Positions 42,209 to 51,583 of a DNA stretch of 64,000 nt are shown piece after piece; position 1 is the first letter of the stretch, and each line of letters starts with the position of its first letter. Position numbers and translations under genes: made by a program. Source of the DNA: Bacillota bacterium (GTDB lineage Bacteria > Bacillota > Clostridia > Oscillospirales > Ruminococcaceae); the NCBI GenBank assembly GCA_023433405.1, contig JAEZCT010000022.1, positions 1 through 64,000 of the forward strand, in the 5' to 3' direction. The notes below the pieces were generated by a model, which saw only the letters and a list, made by a program, of their open reading frames with translations, searched no databases and was not told the origin of the DNA.

Positions 42209-43402
42209 TTAGTCCGCTATCCGTTTCAGGGCGTCGGCGACATATCCGACCTCGCCGTCGGTTAACAGGGAATGCAGGGGCAGGGTCAACTCGTTTTGGT
42301 ACTGAGCATAGGCGTTGGGGTAATCCTCTATGCGAAAGCCCAGCCGTTTGTAGGCGGTAAACAGGGGCAACGGCTTGTAATGCACATTGGTGGCGATACC
42401 CTCCTCCGCCATACGCCGGATGACATGGTTGCGATAGGCTTCATCCCTCCCCCGCAGGCGCAACGGATAAAGGTGTACGCTGGAGCGGGAACAGGGTGTA
42501 TGGTGGACGGGCAAAATAAAGCGTCTGTCGTCGAGATAGGCGTCGTACAAAACCGCAAGCTCCCGGCGGCGGGCAAGCATCTCCCCATATCGGGCAAATT
42601 GCGCGACGCCAAGGGCGGCAAGCACGTCCGGCAGGTTACACTTAAAGGCAAGGGCTACGATGTCGTATTCCCAGTTGCCAAGGCGGGTTTTTTCATACGC
42701 ATCCTTGCTTTGCCCGTGAAGGGAAAACAGCATATACAGCCGGTACAGCTCCTCGTCGTCCACCCCGGGTATAGGGTTCCAGGTCGCCGCGCCGCCCTCG
42801 GCGGTGGTCAGGTTTTTCACCGCATGAAACGAAAAGCTGGAGAAATCCGCCGCAGCGCCGCTTAGCTTTCCGTCGCGCCATGCGCCCAGCGAGTGGGCGG
42901 CATCCGCAATGACACACAGACGGCCCATGGTTCGCTGCAGACCGCTTTTGGGCAGAAACAGGCCGGATTTTTCTTGGGAGATTGCAATCAGCCGGCCGTA
43001 GTCTGCCATCATGCCCGCCACATCCACGGCAATGATTGCTTTGGTGCGTGGGGTGATGGCGCTGCGCACCTTTTCGCAGTCTATATGGAAAGAGTCGGGT
43101 GAGGTATCCACCAGCACGGGGGTTGCGCTCACATGACGTATGACGCTGGCAGAGGCAGTATAGGTGTAAGGGGTGGTGATGACCTCGTCCCCCTGCCCAA
43201 TGCCAAGCACCCGCAATGTCGTGCTCAAGGCGGCGGTGGCGGAGTTTAGGCATACCGCCCTTTTTGTACCGCAAGCATCGGCAACAAGCCGCTCCAGCTC
43301 CTTGGCTTTGGCTCCCGTCGTAATCCAGCCCGAACGGAGCACCGCCGTTACCTCATCAATCTCGCGCTGGGAGATGTCCGGCGGAGAAAAATCTATGTGC
43401 AT
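42209..43402 (-). CDS. DegT/DnrJ/EryC1/StrS-family sugar aminotransferase
   Basis: 397 residues from the ATG at 43402. PLP enzyme of the sugar aminotransferase fold: DFSPPDIS start, SGWITTG, NSATAALSTTLRVLG, TPYTYTAS, and the PLP lysine in SFHAVKNLTTAEGGAA. Members convert keto-sugar nucleotides to amino sugars for surface glycans. It stands alone here, with no dehydratase or other nucleotide-sugar gene next to it. The ribosome site AGGAAAGG is somewhat distant, so an upstream start is possible. Confidence 0.9.
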   Translation of the reverse strand: MHIDFSPPDISQREIDEVTAVLRSGWITTGAKAKELERLVADACGTKRAVCLNSATAALSTTLRVLGIGQGDEVITTPYTYTASASVIRHVSATPVLVDTSPDSFHIDCEKVRSAITPRTKAIIAVDVAGMMADYGRLIAISQEKSGLFLPKSGLQRTMGRLCVIADAAHSLGAWRDGKLSGAAADFSSFSFHAVKNLTTAEGGAATWNPIPGVDDEELYRLYMLFSLHGQSKDAYEKTRLGNWEYDIVALAFKCNLPDVLAALGVAQFARYGEMLARRRELAVLYDAYLDDRRFILPVHHTPCSRSSVHLYPLRLRGRDEAYRNHVIRRMAEEGIATNVHYKPLPLFTAYKRLGFRIEDYPNAYAQYQNELTLPLHSLLTDGEVGYVADALKRIAD

Positions 43403-43729
43403 CCGAACGCCGCCGCCTTTCCTGCATGACAATGAAATATAGTAATACTATTTGCAGGATTCGGCCAATTATCACTGGGTGTTTTTAAACCACCCTTTTG
43501 AATAACGAAAAAAGCGAAGGAATATTTACAATTAAGCTGTTTCTTCTTTCCTGGGGATATGTTAAAATATTTACAGTTAGCAGACGCAAACTAGTTTGCG
43601 GCGGCTAATACAGTTCTCGGGTTTATCATAAATAATAAAACGCGCAGCGGCAAAAAAATTGCCGTCGCACGTTTTATCATGAGAAACTAATACTACGGGT
43701 TTACCTGTGATAAGGCAAGGCGGAGTACC
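43403..43729. other. Intergenic region between DegT and PdaA-like genes
   Basis: AT-rich region with one clear hairpin terminator near its right end (43635-43678) and CAAACTAGTTTG, a 12-base palindrome near 43588. No gene seen. Confidence 0.5.
43635..43678. terminator. Terminator of the PdaA-like gene
   Basis: AAAACGCGCAGCGGCAA / TTGCCGTCGCACGTTTT arms with a few mismatches and loop AAAAA; runs of A and T on both sides suit termination of the leftward gene. Confidence 0.75.
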
Positions 43730-44761
43730 CTAATCGTCTTCCGGCTTCGCGTCGGGAGCCGAGGGCTCCTCGCTGATATCTGAGGAGGACGCGCCCGCTG
43801 TCCCACCCCTTTTGGTGTTTTCTCCCGTGAGGTCAAAGGACGAGAAGGTCAGACCCTTGTCCCGAATAAGGTCAATCGCGTCGCCCAGAATCTCGCTGTT
43901 GTCCTTGGATACGGCATGGAGCAGGTAAATACCGCCCGAGTGGGGCGCCTTTGTCACAGCGGCGAGTGCCGCGCTGCTGCCCATTTGGTTGTTCACATCC
44001 CAGTCTTTATACGCGAAGCTCCACATAATGCTCAGGTAGCCCAGTGTATGGGTAAGGGCGAGGGTCTGCTCCGAGAACGCGCCCTCCGGCGGACGGAACA
44101 GCCACATCTCATAACCGTAATTTTGCAAGACATAATCGTGCAGCTTCATAATATCGTTGCGAATTTCATCGAGCGACAGCGTCGGCATACCGCCCACGGG
44201 ATGGGTGGTGCTGTGGTTGCCCACGATATGCCCCTCGTCTATCATGCGCTGTACAAGCTCAGGGCAGTTTTTAGCGTAAGGATAGGTGATAAAAAAGACC
44301 GCGCTCACACCCTTGGCCTTTAGGGTATCCAGGATGCTTGCGGTATAGCCGTTTTCGTACCCTTCGTCGAAGGTCAGGTATACCTTATCGTTATCCGGCC
44401 CGATGAAGTACGCGCCGTATTTCCCGTATTTTTCTTGGAGAGCGATAGGGTCTGCGGGTCTGCCGTCATTGTTTAGGCGGGTACCCGGTCCCCAGGTTAC
44501 AGGCGTGGAGGGAAGGGAGGCGATATCCTCGTAATGCGCCGAAATGGCGGGCTTTACCGGTGCGGAGGGCAGCTCCGGTTCGTTGGATTCCACTTGCGGG
44601 GTGCTTGTTTGGGCAGGCGGCAGGCTGCTTTGCGGCAGGCTGGAGGCGGCGGGCGACGCAGCCGACGGCGCGGAGCTTGCCCCGTTAATCAGCGAATAGG
44701 TGCAGGAGGTTAACAGTACCGCCAGCGCGGCAACCGCGCCAAGTACAGGCCGATATCTCAA
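43730..44761 (-). CDS. Polysaccharide deacetylase lipoprotein (PdaA-like)
   Basis: 343 residues. Lipobox LLTSC (cysteine at about 20), a Ser/Pro-rich linker to about 75, then a NodB-type deacetylase domain. Motif 1 TFDEGYENGYT, motif 2 HSTTHP with both metal histidines, motif 3 RPPEGAFS. The FDEGYENGY version is that of PdaA, the N-acetylmuramate deacetylase needed for spore cortex delta-lactam. Both a cortex role and general peptidoglycan modification fit; the acidic C-terminal tail is not needed for either. Confidence 0.88.
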   Translation of the reverse strand: MRYRPVLGAVAALAVLLTSCTYSLINGASSAPSAASPAASSLPQSSLPPAQTSTPQVESNEPELPSAPVKPAISAHYEDIASLPSTPVTWGPGTRLNNDGRPADPIALQEKYGKYGAYFIGPDNDKVYLTFDEGYENGYTASILDTLKAKGVSAVFFITYPYAKNCPELVQRMIDEGHIVGNHSTTHPVGGMPTLSLDEIRNDIMKLHDYVLQNYGYEMWLFRPPEGAFSEQTLALTHTLGYLSIMWSFAYKDWDVNNQMGSSAALAAVTKAPHSGGIYLLHAVSKDNSEILGDAIDLIRDKGLTFSSFDLTGENTKRGGTAGASSSDISEEPSAPDAKPEDD

Positions 44762-45042
44762 TGTGAAGATCCCCTTTATTTATTATAATTTCTCGTGATA
44801 ATTCATCGGTGACCGTTTGTGTAGAAAAACCGGAAACAGCTGGCACTTATCACCATACGACAAAATGTGACGCGTGTCAAGGCACATGTTTATTGTGAGT
44901 TATTGCGCGACGTTTCATGCACCAAACCACACAATTGCCGCATTTTGCATGAAGAAGCATCCGCTTGGGATTGGTATGTTTTAACACTCTCCTGTGAAGA
45001 ATAAAATAGATTAAGACAAAAGGAAAAAGGAGCGAAAAGTTT

Positions 45043-46323
45043 ATGAATCAAACAACAATTGCAAAGGTTCTCGGACGCGAGATCCTGGATTCCAGAGGAA
45101 ACCCCACGGTTGAGGCTCAGGTGACCCTTTCAGACGGTTCCACCGCGATAGCAAGCGTTCCCAGCGGCGCCTCCACCGGAATTTTTGAGGCCCATGAGCT
45201 GCGGGACGGCGACACAAAGCGCTATGGAGGCAAAGGGGTATCAAAGGCTGCCGAGAACGTCAGCGGCCCCATCAACAAAGCGCTGTCCGGTATGGGCATA
45301 GCAAACCTTTATGACATCGACCGGGAAATGATAAGGCTTGACGGCACCGAGAACAAAAAGAAGCTTGGAGCCAACGCGATGCTTGCGGTATCGCTTGCCA
45401 CCGCCCGGGCAGCCGCTGAGAGCCTCGGGCTGCCGCTGTACCGTTATCTGGGCGGAGTGTACGGCCGCACCATGCCTGTGCCGATGATGAACATTTTAAA
45501 CGGCGGCGCGCACGCCTCCAACAACGTGGATATTCAGGAGTTTATGATTATGCCGGTGGGAGCGTCCTCCTTCCGGGAGGCGCTTCGCTGCTGCGCGGAG
45601 ATTTACGCATCCCTTGGCAAGCTGTTAAAGAAAAAAGGGCTTTCCACCGCGGTAGGGGATGAGGGTGGCTTTGCGCCCGACCTTGCCAGCGACGAGGATG
45701 CGATTAAGCTGATACTCGAGGCCACCGAGCTTGCGGGCTACAGAGGCGGCGATGATATTATGATTGCCATCGACGCGGCGTCCTCCGAGTGGTACGATAA
45801 CGGCAAGATTATTCTGCCCAAAAAGCAAACCGCCTTTTCGGGGGAGCAGCTCATTGAGTTCTGGGCCGGGCTTGTGGACAAATACCCAATCATCTCCATT
45901 GAGGACGGTGTGGGTGAGGAGGATATGGACGCATGGAAGCTGCTTACCGCCCGACTTGGCAGCAAGGTTCAACTGGTCGGGGACGATTTCTTTGTTACAA
46001 ATGTAAAACGGCTCAGGGATGGTATTGAGCAGGGTGCCGCAAACTCCATTCTTGTAAAGGTTAACCAGATTGGCACCCTTACCGAAGCGCTGGACGCAGT
46101 GCTGATGGCACAGAAGGCGGGCTATACCAACGTCATCTCCCACCGCAGCGGCGAAACGGAGGACAGCTTTATTGCCGATATTGCCGTTGCCACCAACGCG
46201 GGGCAGATAAAAACCGGCGCGCCCTGCCGCAGTGACCGTGTGGCAAAGTACAACCGGCTGCTGCGCATTGAGGAGGAGCTGGGTGAAAGTGCCATTTATC
46301 TTGGCAAAAGGACGTTCGCCTAA
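45043..46323 (+). CDS. eno: Enolase
   Basis: 426 residues, usual length. REILDSRGNPTVE at the start, GDEGGFAPDL, SIEDGVGEEDMD, the catalytic Lys in ILVKVNQIGT, and SHRSGETEDSFIAD with TGAPCRSDRVAKYNRLLRIE at the end. It converts 2-phosphoglycerate to phosphoenolpyruvate. GGAGCG precedes the ATG. It is transcribed alone, away from other glycolytic genes. Confidence 0.98.
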   Translation: MNQTTIAKVLGREILDSRGNPTVEAQVTLSDGSTAIASVPSGASTGIFEAHELRDGDTKRYGGKGVSKAAENVSGPINKALSGMGIANLYDIDREMIRLDGTENKKKLGANAMLAVSLATARAAAESLGLPLYRYLGGVYGRTMPVPMMNILNGGAHASNNVDIQEFMIMPVGASSFREALRCCAEIYASLGKLLKKKGLSTAVGDEGGFAPDLASDEDAIKLILEATELAGYRGGDDIMIAIDAASSEWYDNGKIILPKKQTAFSGEQLIEFWAGLVDKYPIISIEDGVGEEDMDAWKLLTARLGSKVQLVGDDFFVTNVKRLRDGIEQGAANSILVKVNQIGTLTEALDAVLMAQKAGYTNVISHRSGETEDSFIADIAVATNAGQIKTGAPCRSDRVAKYNRLLRIEEELGESAIYLGKRTFA

Positions 46324-46441
46324 TTGCAAATGTCCTACCCGGCTACCCGGTAAAGGGTTTGACGAAGATTTTATCAACATTTTTTTCGGGGGTAGGCTTC
46401 ATACTGTTATCAGATAACGGTTAGGATTGGATGAGCCCAAA

Positions 46442-46475
46442 GTCGCCGCCCGTAACGGGGTGGCGGCTTTTTGGG
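46442..46475 (+). terminator. Terminator of enolase
   Basis: GTCGCCGCCC / GGGTGGCGGC stem with a G-T pair, then CTTTTTGG, about 120 bases after the stop. Confidence 0.8.
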
Positions 46476-46527
46476 GTTTTCGCGTTTAACTCTCCTATCC
46501 TATTTTAAATGCGATTCGATCCGATAC

Positions 46528-46556
46528 TTGACAGACGAAGTCTCGTAGCATATGAT
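46528..46556 (+). promoter_or_regulatory. Promoter with long leader before the YdbC-like gene
   Basis: TTGACA, 17-base spacer, TATGAT: one mismatch in all. The next gene on this strand starts 264 bases further on. Confidence 0.78.
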
Positions 46557-46819
46557 ATGTTCTACGGGAAGTCTGGGTATACCCGTCTATTCATCAAAGA
46601 CGGGTTCGCCTCCCTTGTGGCAGCACAGGCATTTTCCCTTGCTTCTTGCAGCGTGTTCATCGTTTTGGATGGGGTAGGGAAAGAATAAAGCGGAGATACG
46701 CTTAACGACAGCTCATCGGGTGTTTAAACTAATCGGAAGCAGCCCGCGGCGGTGCCGCGTACATTTTTTAAGCGTTTCGCGCCGCCTAGGCGCAGGCGCA
46801 GGAAAGGCATGGTCTAAGC

Positions 46820-47044
46820 ATGGCAGATATTAAATATGAGATTACAGAGGCGCTCGGCGTATTATCGGAGAACAACAGCGGCTGGACGAAAGAGTTAAAT
46901 CTTGTGAGCTGGAACGACCGCGAGTCCAAGTTTGACCTGCGTGAGTGGTCTCCCACCCATGACAAGATGGCTAAGGGCATTACCCTTTCGAGAGATGAGG
47001 CGGCACAGCTCAAACAGCTGCTTAATGATATTAAGGACCTGTAA
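46820..47044 (+). CDS. YdbC/PC4-like single-stranded-DNA-binding protein
   Basis: 74 residues. WTKELNLVSWNDRESKFDLREW followed by ITLSRDEAAQLKQLL matches the YdbC/PC4 (transcriptional coactivator p15) family, a homodimer that binds single-stranded nucleic acids. GGAAAGGCATGG with a short spacer precedes the ATG. Preceded by a strong promoter and long leader, and followed by a small membrane protein gene. Confidence 0.9.
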   Translation: MADIKYEITEALGVLSENNSGWTKELNLVSWNDRESKFDLREWSPTHDKMAKGITLSRDEAAQLKQLLNDIKDL

Positions 47045-47092
47045 GAACAGTTTTTTGCGTTGGGATTTGACGACGAGCGGGAGGTGTGTGCA

Positions 47093-47275
47093 GTGAACTA
47101 CGGGATATTTAAAAACGGACGGTATCTTGGTAAATCAGAGGACAAAGAAGGCTCCGCCCTTCGCCGACGGCAAAGGGAGCCGGACAAGAAACCGCCGCGC
47201 CGTATGGGCTGCCTGTTACTGCTGTTACCTGTACTAATTTTGGCCATCGTCATTGTCGCAAGGCTCGCCCGCTGA
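47093..47275 (+). CDS. Small single-TM basic protein
   Basis: 60 residues from the GTG at 47093, eight bases after GGGAGG. A polar N-terminal half (NYGIFKNGRYLGK), a basic stretch RRRQREPDKKPPRR and a C-terminal helix rich in Leu/Val/Ile at about 37-57. Orientation is probably N-inside. No family recognised. It is 48 bases after the YdbC-like gene and may be co-transcribed. Confidence 0.65.
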   Translation: MNYGIFKNGRYLGKSEDKEGSALRRRQREPDKKPPRRMGCLLLLLPVLILAIVIVARLAR

Positions 47276-47309
47276 AGGGCTTTGCTTTGAGGTTTAAAAA
47301 AGACTCTTA

Positions 47310-47416
47310 CACGAATAACCGATATAAAAGTGTTTAAGGGTTAAGTGAAAGGCTTTCGTTAATGGGTTTTCACCTGATTTTATCTACAAATGCTACACTT
47401 TTTAAGGGGATTAGTA
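47310..47416 (-). repeat. Dispersed palindrome, diverged reverse copy (R11)
   Basis: About 107 bp: AATAACCGATATAAAAGTGT at the left, TTAATGGGTTTTCACC in the centre, TTTTTAAGGGGATTAGTA at the right. Right flank TTA. It is located just after the small membrane protein gene and could form its terminator. Confidence 0.8.
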
Positions 47417-47572
47417 TTACATAGCAGCAGCCCGTGAAGAGCAAAAGCCCTTTAAGAAAAAACCAAAGCTTGGTTAAGTAATTGTAAAAACGCAGATTGT
47501 CCGATGAGAGAAGACGCCGAATGCATTTTCTTGCCAATAAAAAACAGCACAGCCCGCCGATGCAATATCCGC

Positions 47573-47615
47573 TCGATTTTTACACATATTACACTTTTAA
47601 ATCGCAGATTAGTAT
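47573..47615 (+). repeat. Dispersed palindrome, partial copy (R12)
   Basis: Only the right arm is present: CGATTTTTACACATATTACA then CTTTTAAATCGCAGATTAGTAT. Confidence 0.6.
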
Positions 47616-47622
47616 AAGAATA

Positions 47623-47658
47623 CAAACAGCCCCGATTATAAAAAATCGGGGCTGTTTG
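47623..47658. terminator. Bidirectional terminator
   Basis: Perfect 14-bp arms CAAACAGCCCCGAT / ATCGGGGCTGTTTG with an 8-base AT loop. It ends the leftward glycosidase transcript. Confidence 0.85.
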
Positions 47659-47695
47659 CGTAAATGCCAAACACGCAAAGCCTTTGCGGGCACCA

Positions 47696-49795
47696 CTAAA
47701 ATGCAAACACAAGCCTTGCGCTATCCTGCGTCGGCTCGGTTAACCCGTCGCAGATATCGTACATCCGTTCCGCCGTGGCGCGCATATCCTCTGTCAGGGT
47801 GCGGTAGGGACGGTTGGTGACGTCTATCAGGCCGTGCTGCATGCATTCGCCGTCAAAACGGCCCAAGAGGGGCTGGTCGTTGTATTCAAAGTAATGGGTA
47901 CCCACACAGGCGGCATCGGCCATGGCGGCCTGCATATAATGCGCGCAGGCCTTCGCGCGCTCCTCCTGGCTGGGGGTGGCCAGCAGGCCGCTTGCCAAAA
48001 GCCGGCGGTCGGTGCCGCCAAAATGCCATTCGCCAATCAAAAGCGGCCGGTCAATTTCCGTCTTTGCAATTAGAAGCGTTGCAGCGGGGGAGGTCTTGTA
48101 GCAGTTAAAGGAGAAGACGTCGGTAAAAAAGCCCCCGGCCAAATCTCCCGGGGCAATATGGGCATAGCGCATCCCCAGGTTCATATGCACGCCGTCCACC
48201 TTTTTGAGCGCCTCGTTAGGTACGAAGCAGTACTGCTCCAACATGCGGTTGCGAAATTCCGCCAAATCCGCCCTGCTTTGCTCCGAGAACAGGTCGGCGT
48301 TCTCAATGGGGCGGTACAGGTCGTCAAAGGCTTTCAGGCTGAGGTTCCAGGCGGAATTTAGGCGACTTATTTCATTCTGATAGCGCTCGCGCAAGAACTC
48401 TACCAACGCCTTTTTGGTGGCGAGAGGCTTTGGGTGCGCAAGCACCCGCTCCGCCGGATTCACCGACCGCTGAAACAGCCATTCCGGTTCGTTGGTAACA
48501 AAGTAGCCAATCAGGTAGGGGTTATCCTTTAGCGGCGCAAGCTGCCGGGCAAAAACCTCGGAACGCTCCCGGTATTGCTCGGAATAAACGTCGGGAAAAT
48601 CGCGGAAAACGCAGGTATCCGTGAGGGGGAACCACTTGAGTGTGAGCACGAAGGGGATTTTCACTCGCTCCAGATACTCAAGCACCCGCTCGTCCTCATA
48701 GTTGTTTACTCCCACACCAATGGTGTTAAAGCCGTAGTGACGCAGGCGCGCACCATTAATATCAGCCCAGTTTTCCCACCACCGGTCGCCGAATACGCGA
48801 ATCATGTTGGCGCGGGCAAAGTTAAACATCTTGCGGGTTTTGCCGCTTTCCACCCCGTTTCGCTTGGCAAACTCGGGGATACGGTCGGCTGTCGTCCATG
48901 CCTCGGCGAAGGCGGGGTCGTTGTCGGGCAGCCATTCAAACAGGTTTTCCATCTTATCCACAAAGCCGTGCACACCGCAGCGGCTGCCATAGCAGCACCC
49001 GTTGCTAAAAAAGGCATAGCCGTCCGGGTCTACCAGCCACCAGCGGCGTCCGTCGTGCTTGGTGTGGAAAAAGCCTGTGGCGTCAAAGCGCTTTTTCAGC
49101 CAGCCGCCGTATCGGCTCCAGCCCTCGGGGTATTGCCCGTTTTCCTGCGAATACTTTCGCTGGGCGTGCAGGTAGTCGGAAAGCTGCGCGTCACTTTTTA
49201 TCTTATCCGGCCAATCCGCATCCCGCCACTGGCCGTACCGGTCCACCATCGGTTCGCCTATCACCCTCATATCCGGCAGCTCATCGGTAAGATAGATATC
49301 AAACAGGGTGAATGACTGGATATTCTGCCCCCTGGTCAGCGTGATGCGCAGGGTATCCACCTTTGAGATATGGGTGGGTGCGCCGTTAATATGCCCCTTA
49401 TAGTTACCTGGATAGGTGGGGATGAAAAAACGGTGGGAATCAAGCTCGTCCATGCGTACCGCCATCTTGACGCGGCGGTTGGGGATGAGAGAGTAGTCGG
49501 TGGAGATTTCGGTATCCTTCCTGCCTCCCTGAGAAAAGTGGAAGGTTACCTCCGCCTTGCAGTCCATTTGGACCAGAAGGTCGAGGACAAGATAATCCGT
49601 CTCCTCCCAAACAACCCCGCCCAGACGGGCAGGCTGGCCGGTAAGCTGCAGCTCGATAACGTCGTAGGCTTCTCGGTCGTCGGGCAGCGTATCGTTCGGG
49701 ATGGGGGTTAGCAGCAGTGAACCGTCTGTGCTTTGGCTTCCACTGCCCTTTGTTATAACGAAATGATTTACGGGCAGGCGTTTTATTTGACCCAT
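47696..49795 (-). CDS. Clan GH-A glycosidase, GH50-like (agarase/galactosidase type)
   Basis: 699 residues from the ATG at 49795 (GAGG upstream). No signal peptide, so it is cytoplasmic. An N-terminal beta-rich domain (about 1-190) is followed by a TIM barrel that opens with RRWWLVDPDGYAFFSNG. The acid/base Glu is in TNEPEW near 435 and the nucleophile Glu in IGEWHFGG near 588. This layout resembles GH50 beta-agarases and related beta-galactosidases; substrate is uncertain. It follows the binding-protein gene of an ABC importer, so it probably cuts imported oligosaccharides. Confidence 0.75.
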   Translation of the reverse strand: MGQIKRLPVNHFVITKGSGSQSTDGSLLLTPIPNDTLPDDREAYDVIELQLTGQPARLGGVVWEETDYLVLDLLVQMDCKAEVTFHFSQGGRKDTEISTDYSLIPNRRVKMAVRMDELDSHRFFIPTYPGNYKGHINGAPTHISKVDTLRITLTRGQNIQSFTLFDIYLTDELPDMRVIGEPMVDRYGQWRDADWPDKIKSDAQLSDYLHAQRKYSQENGQYPEGWSRYGGWLKKRFDATGFFHTKHDGRRWWLVDPDGYAFFSNGCCYGSRCGVHGFVDKMENLFEWLPDNDPAFAEAWTTADRIPEFAKRNGVESGKTRKMFNFARANMIRVFGDRWWENWADINGARLRHYGFNTIGVGVNNYEDERVLEYLERVKIPFVLTLKWFPLTDTCVFRDFPDVYSEQYRERSEVFARQLAPLKDNPYLIGYFVTNEPEWLFQRSVNPAERVLAHPKPLATKKALVEFLRERYQNEISRLNSAWNLSLKAFDDLYRPIENADLFSEQSRADLAEFRNRMLEQYCFVPNEALKKVDGVHMNLGMRYAHIAPGDLAGGFFTDVFSFNCYKTSPAATLLIAKTEIDRPLLIGEWHFGGTDRRLLASGLLATPSQEERAKACAHYMQAAMADAACVGTHYFEYNDQPLLGRFDGECMQHGLIDVTNRPYRTLTEDMRATAERMYDICDGLTEPTQDSARLVFAF

Positions 49796-49869
49796 TGCGA
49801 GTACCTCGTTTTCCTTATAAAAATGAATATGTCGTGTCCTGCTGTCTGGCCGCAAGGGCTCCCGTGATA

Positions 49870-49902
49870 AACGGAATGCCGTCACAATGACGGCATTCCG
49901 TT
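49870..49902 (-). terminator. Stem-loop between binding-protein and glycosidase genes
   Basis: AACGGAATGCCGTCA / TGACGGCATTCCGTT, 15 bp perfect with a 3-base loop. Read leftward it lacks a long T run, so it may be a partial terminator or a 3' stabilising structure that raises binding-protein mRNA over the glycosidase mRNA. Confidence 0.6.
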
Positions 49903-49995
49903 ATTTATTGAAGCAGCCGACGGTCTGCGGGTTTGTTATAAAGTATAATAGACAAGCGATGCTATATAATAGGGCGAACCGACGGCTCCATCACG

Positions 49996-51540
49996 CTATT
50001 GCTGCGACTTGTAAGCCGCGGTAGCCTCCTGCTCCCACTGTGTGCCGCCTTCATTGTTCCAGCGCTGGATTGCCTGGGCATATGCGGCATCCAGATCGCC
50101 GGTACTCATTACCAAAGTGCAGAACACCTCGTTCTCAATTTGCTTGAGGGTGGAGCGGTAAAGGGTATCGGCCTCAAAGGGGGTAGTAATAAAGGGCCAG
50201 GCGATGGTGGAGTTTGCAAACGCAAGGGCAACGCCCTCCTGGCTCTGCTTGTTAAGGGTGCGAATCTCGATGTGATTTTCTGGTGTCAAAAGGTTATCCC
50301 AATATACATACACACCGTCGTTTCGGTTGGTGGCGCTGTCATCAAAGGGAGGAATCCATTCGTACTTTCCGTTTTCTTTATCTGCCCATTTGTAATGCGT
50401 ACCCTCTACACCCAAAAGCAGGAGCTCATCTCCCTCTTCGGAGTAGAAGAAATCCAACAGCCTAAGAGCGGCGGCGGGATTTTTGCTGTTGGCGGTAACT
50501 ACAATGCTGGTAGCATACTGAGGGTACTGCTCGCGTACGCCGGCGGTACCATCCGGGCCTTTAATGGTTGCAAAATCAAAGGTGGGGGGAGTCGCCTCGG
50601 TATAGCGGCCGGGCATCCAGTTGTTGGTGGGACCAACGCACTGGAAGTCCATGGCGCCTGCCTTTCCGTCCCACAGCTTGCCAAAGGAGTTCATGATGGG
50701 GATGGTGGCGAAATCCGGGTCAATGAGACCATCCTTGTAAAGCTTGTTGTAGTATTTTGCCGCCTCCAAAAAGTTTTTATGCTTCAAGAAGGTGGTAACG
50801 GTGCCATCCTCAAGCTGGATGGGCATGTTTGCGGGGATGCCATAAGCGCCCAGTATGGTGCTGAACATGATAAAGTCCTCGGCGTTAACGCTGGCCGCAA
50901 GACCAATGGTGTCCTTCGCGCCGTTGCCGTCCGGGTCGGAGTTTGTGAAGGCATACAGCACATTGTAAAGGCTGTCAAGGTCGGTGGGCATGGTAAGACC
51001 CAGCTTTTCAAGCCAGTCGGTGCGGATATTCAGGTTTGTGGCATACCGCAGCTTACTGCTTACAAGCGCGTAAACCTTGCCGTCCTTATTCAAAGGATTG
51101 TTTTGCAGGGTATCCTTTGCTTCTGGGTAATAGGTAGGCATATTCTCACCAATGATGTCGGTAAGCTCAGCGAGTGCGCCGTTCTCTTTAAACTCGTTGG
51201 CCATAGAAACATTCTCAATGCGAACGATATCGGGCAAGCTCTTTGCCGCAAGCAAAGCGCTTAGCTTTGTTTGGTAATCGGCAATGGGGACATAAATCGG
51301 GGCTACCTTGATACCAGTTTTCTCTTCTATCGCCTTTAACACCATGTTGGAGGAGGGAGGGGTGTTGTCGCCTCTAAACAGGACAGAGATTGTTGCGGGA
51401 ACGGTTTTCTCTGAGGACACCGCCGAAGAGGATGAGCCATCAGGGGCAGTAGTATCCTGGGTTGCACAACCGGATGCGATTGCCGTTAACATAACCGCTG
51501 CTAGAATAAATGCCGCAATTCGTTTTAAGTAAGACATCAT
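49996..51540 (-). CDS. Extracellular sugar-binding lipoprotein (LplA-like)
   Basis: 514 residues. Lipobox IASGC gives a lipid cysteine near residue 25; a Ser/Thr-rich linker and a long solute-binding fold follow. The length above 500 and GIKVAPIYVP start match the LplA/YtcQ group that works with LplB and LplC permeases for oligosaccharides. AGGAGG lies just upstream. It is the third gene of the leftward operon. Confidence 0.9.
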   Translation of the reverse strand: MMSYLKRIAAFILAAVMLTAIASGCATQDTTAPDGSSSSAVSSEKTVPATISVLFRGDNTPPSSNMVLKAIEEKTGIKVAPIYVPIADYQTKLSALLAAKSLPDIVRIENVSMANEFKENGALAELTDIIGENMPTYYPEAKDTLQNNPLNKDGKVYALVSSKLRYATNLNIRTDWLEKLGLTMPTDLDSLYNVLYAFTNSDPDGNGAKDTIGLAASVNAEDFIMFSTILGAYGIPANMPIQLEDGTVTTFLKHKNFLEAAKYYNKLYKDGLIDPDFATIPIMNSFGKLWDGKAGAMDFQCVGPTNNWMPGRYTEATPPTFDFATIKGPDGTAGVREQYPQYATSIVVTANSKNPAAALRLLDFFYSEEGDELLLLGVEGTHYKWADKENGKYEWIPPFDDSATNRNDGVYVYWDNLLTPENHIEIRTLNKQSQEGVALAFANSTIAWPFITTPFEADTLYRSTLKQIENEVFCTLVMSTGDLDAAYAQAIQRWNNEGGTQWEQEATAAYKSQQ

Positions 51541-51583
51541 AAATCCTCCTATTATTAATTTGATCGTTTGAAGCTTTGCCGGT

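Larger units (their letters stand above)
46324..46819. other. Intergenic region with terminator, strong promoter and long structured leader
   Basis: After the enolase terminator comes a near-consensus promoter (46528-46556). From there to the next ATG are about 260 bases with several hairpins, for example ACCCGTCT / AGACGGGT at about 46579-46603 and AAGCGGAGATACGCTT at about 46688-46703. No ORF fits. It could be a leader with a regulatory role or contain a small RNA. Confidence 0.5.
47276..47695. other. Convergent intergenic region with repeats and terminator
   Basis: Holds one reverse full palindrome copy, one partial copy, and a perfect bidirectional terminator (47623-47658). The middle (about 47420-47570) has no gene or clear element. 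Confidence 0.6.

Noticed and set aside
49999..51264. 421-codon open frame on the + strand opposite the sugar-binding lipoprotein gene
   Set aside because: Low-complexity shadow of a real gene with lipobox and family match; no ribosome site or domain on the + strand.
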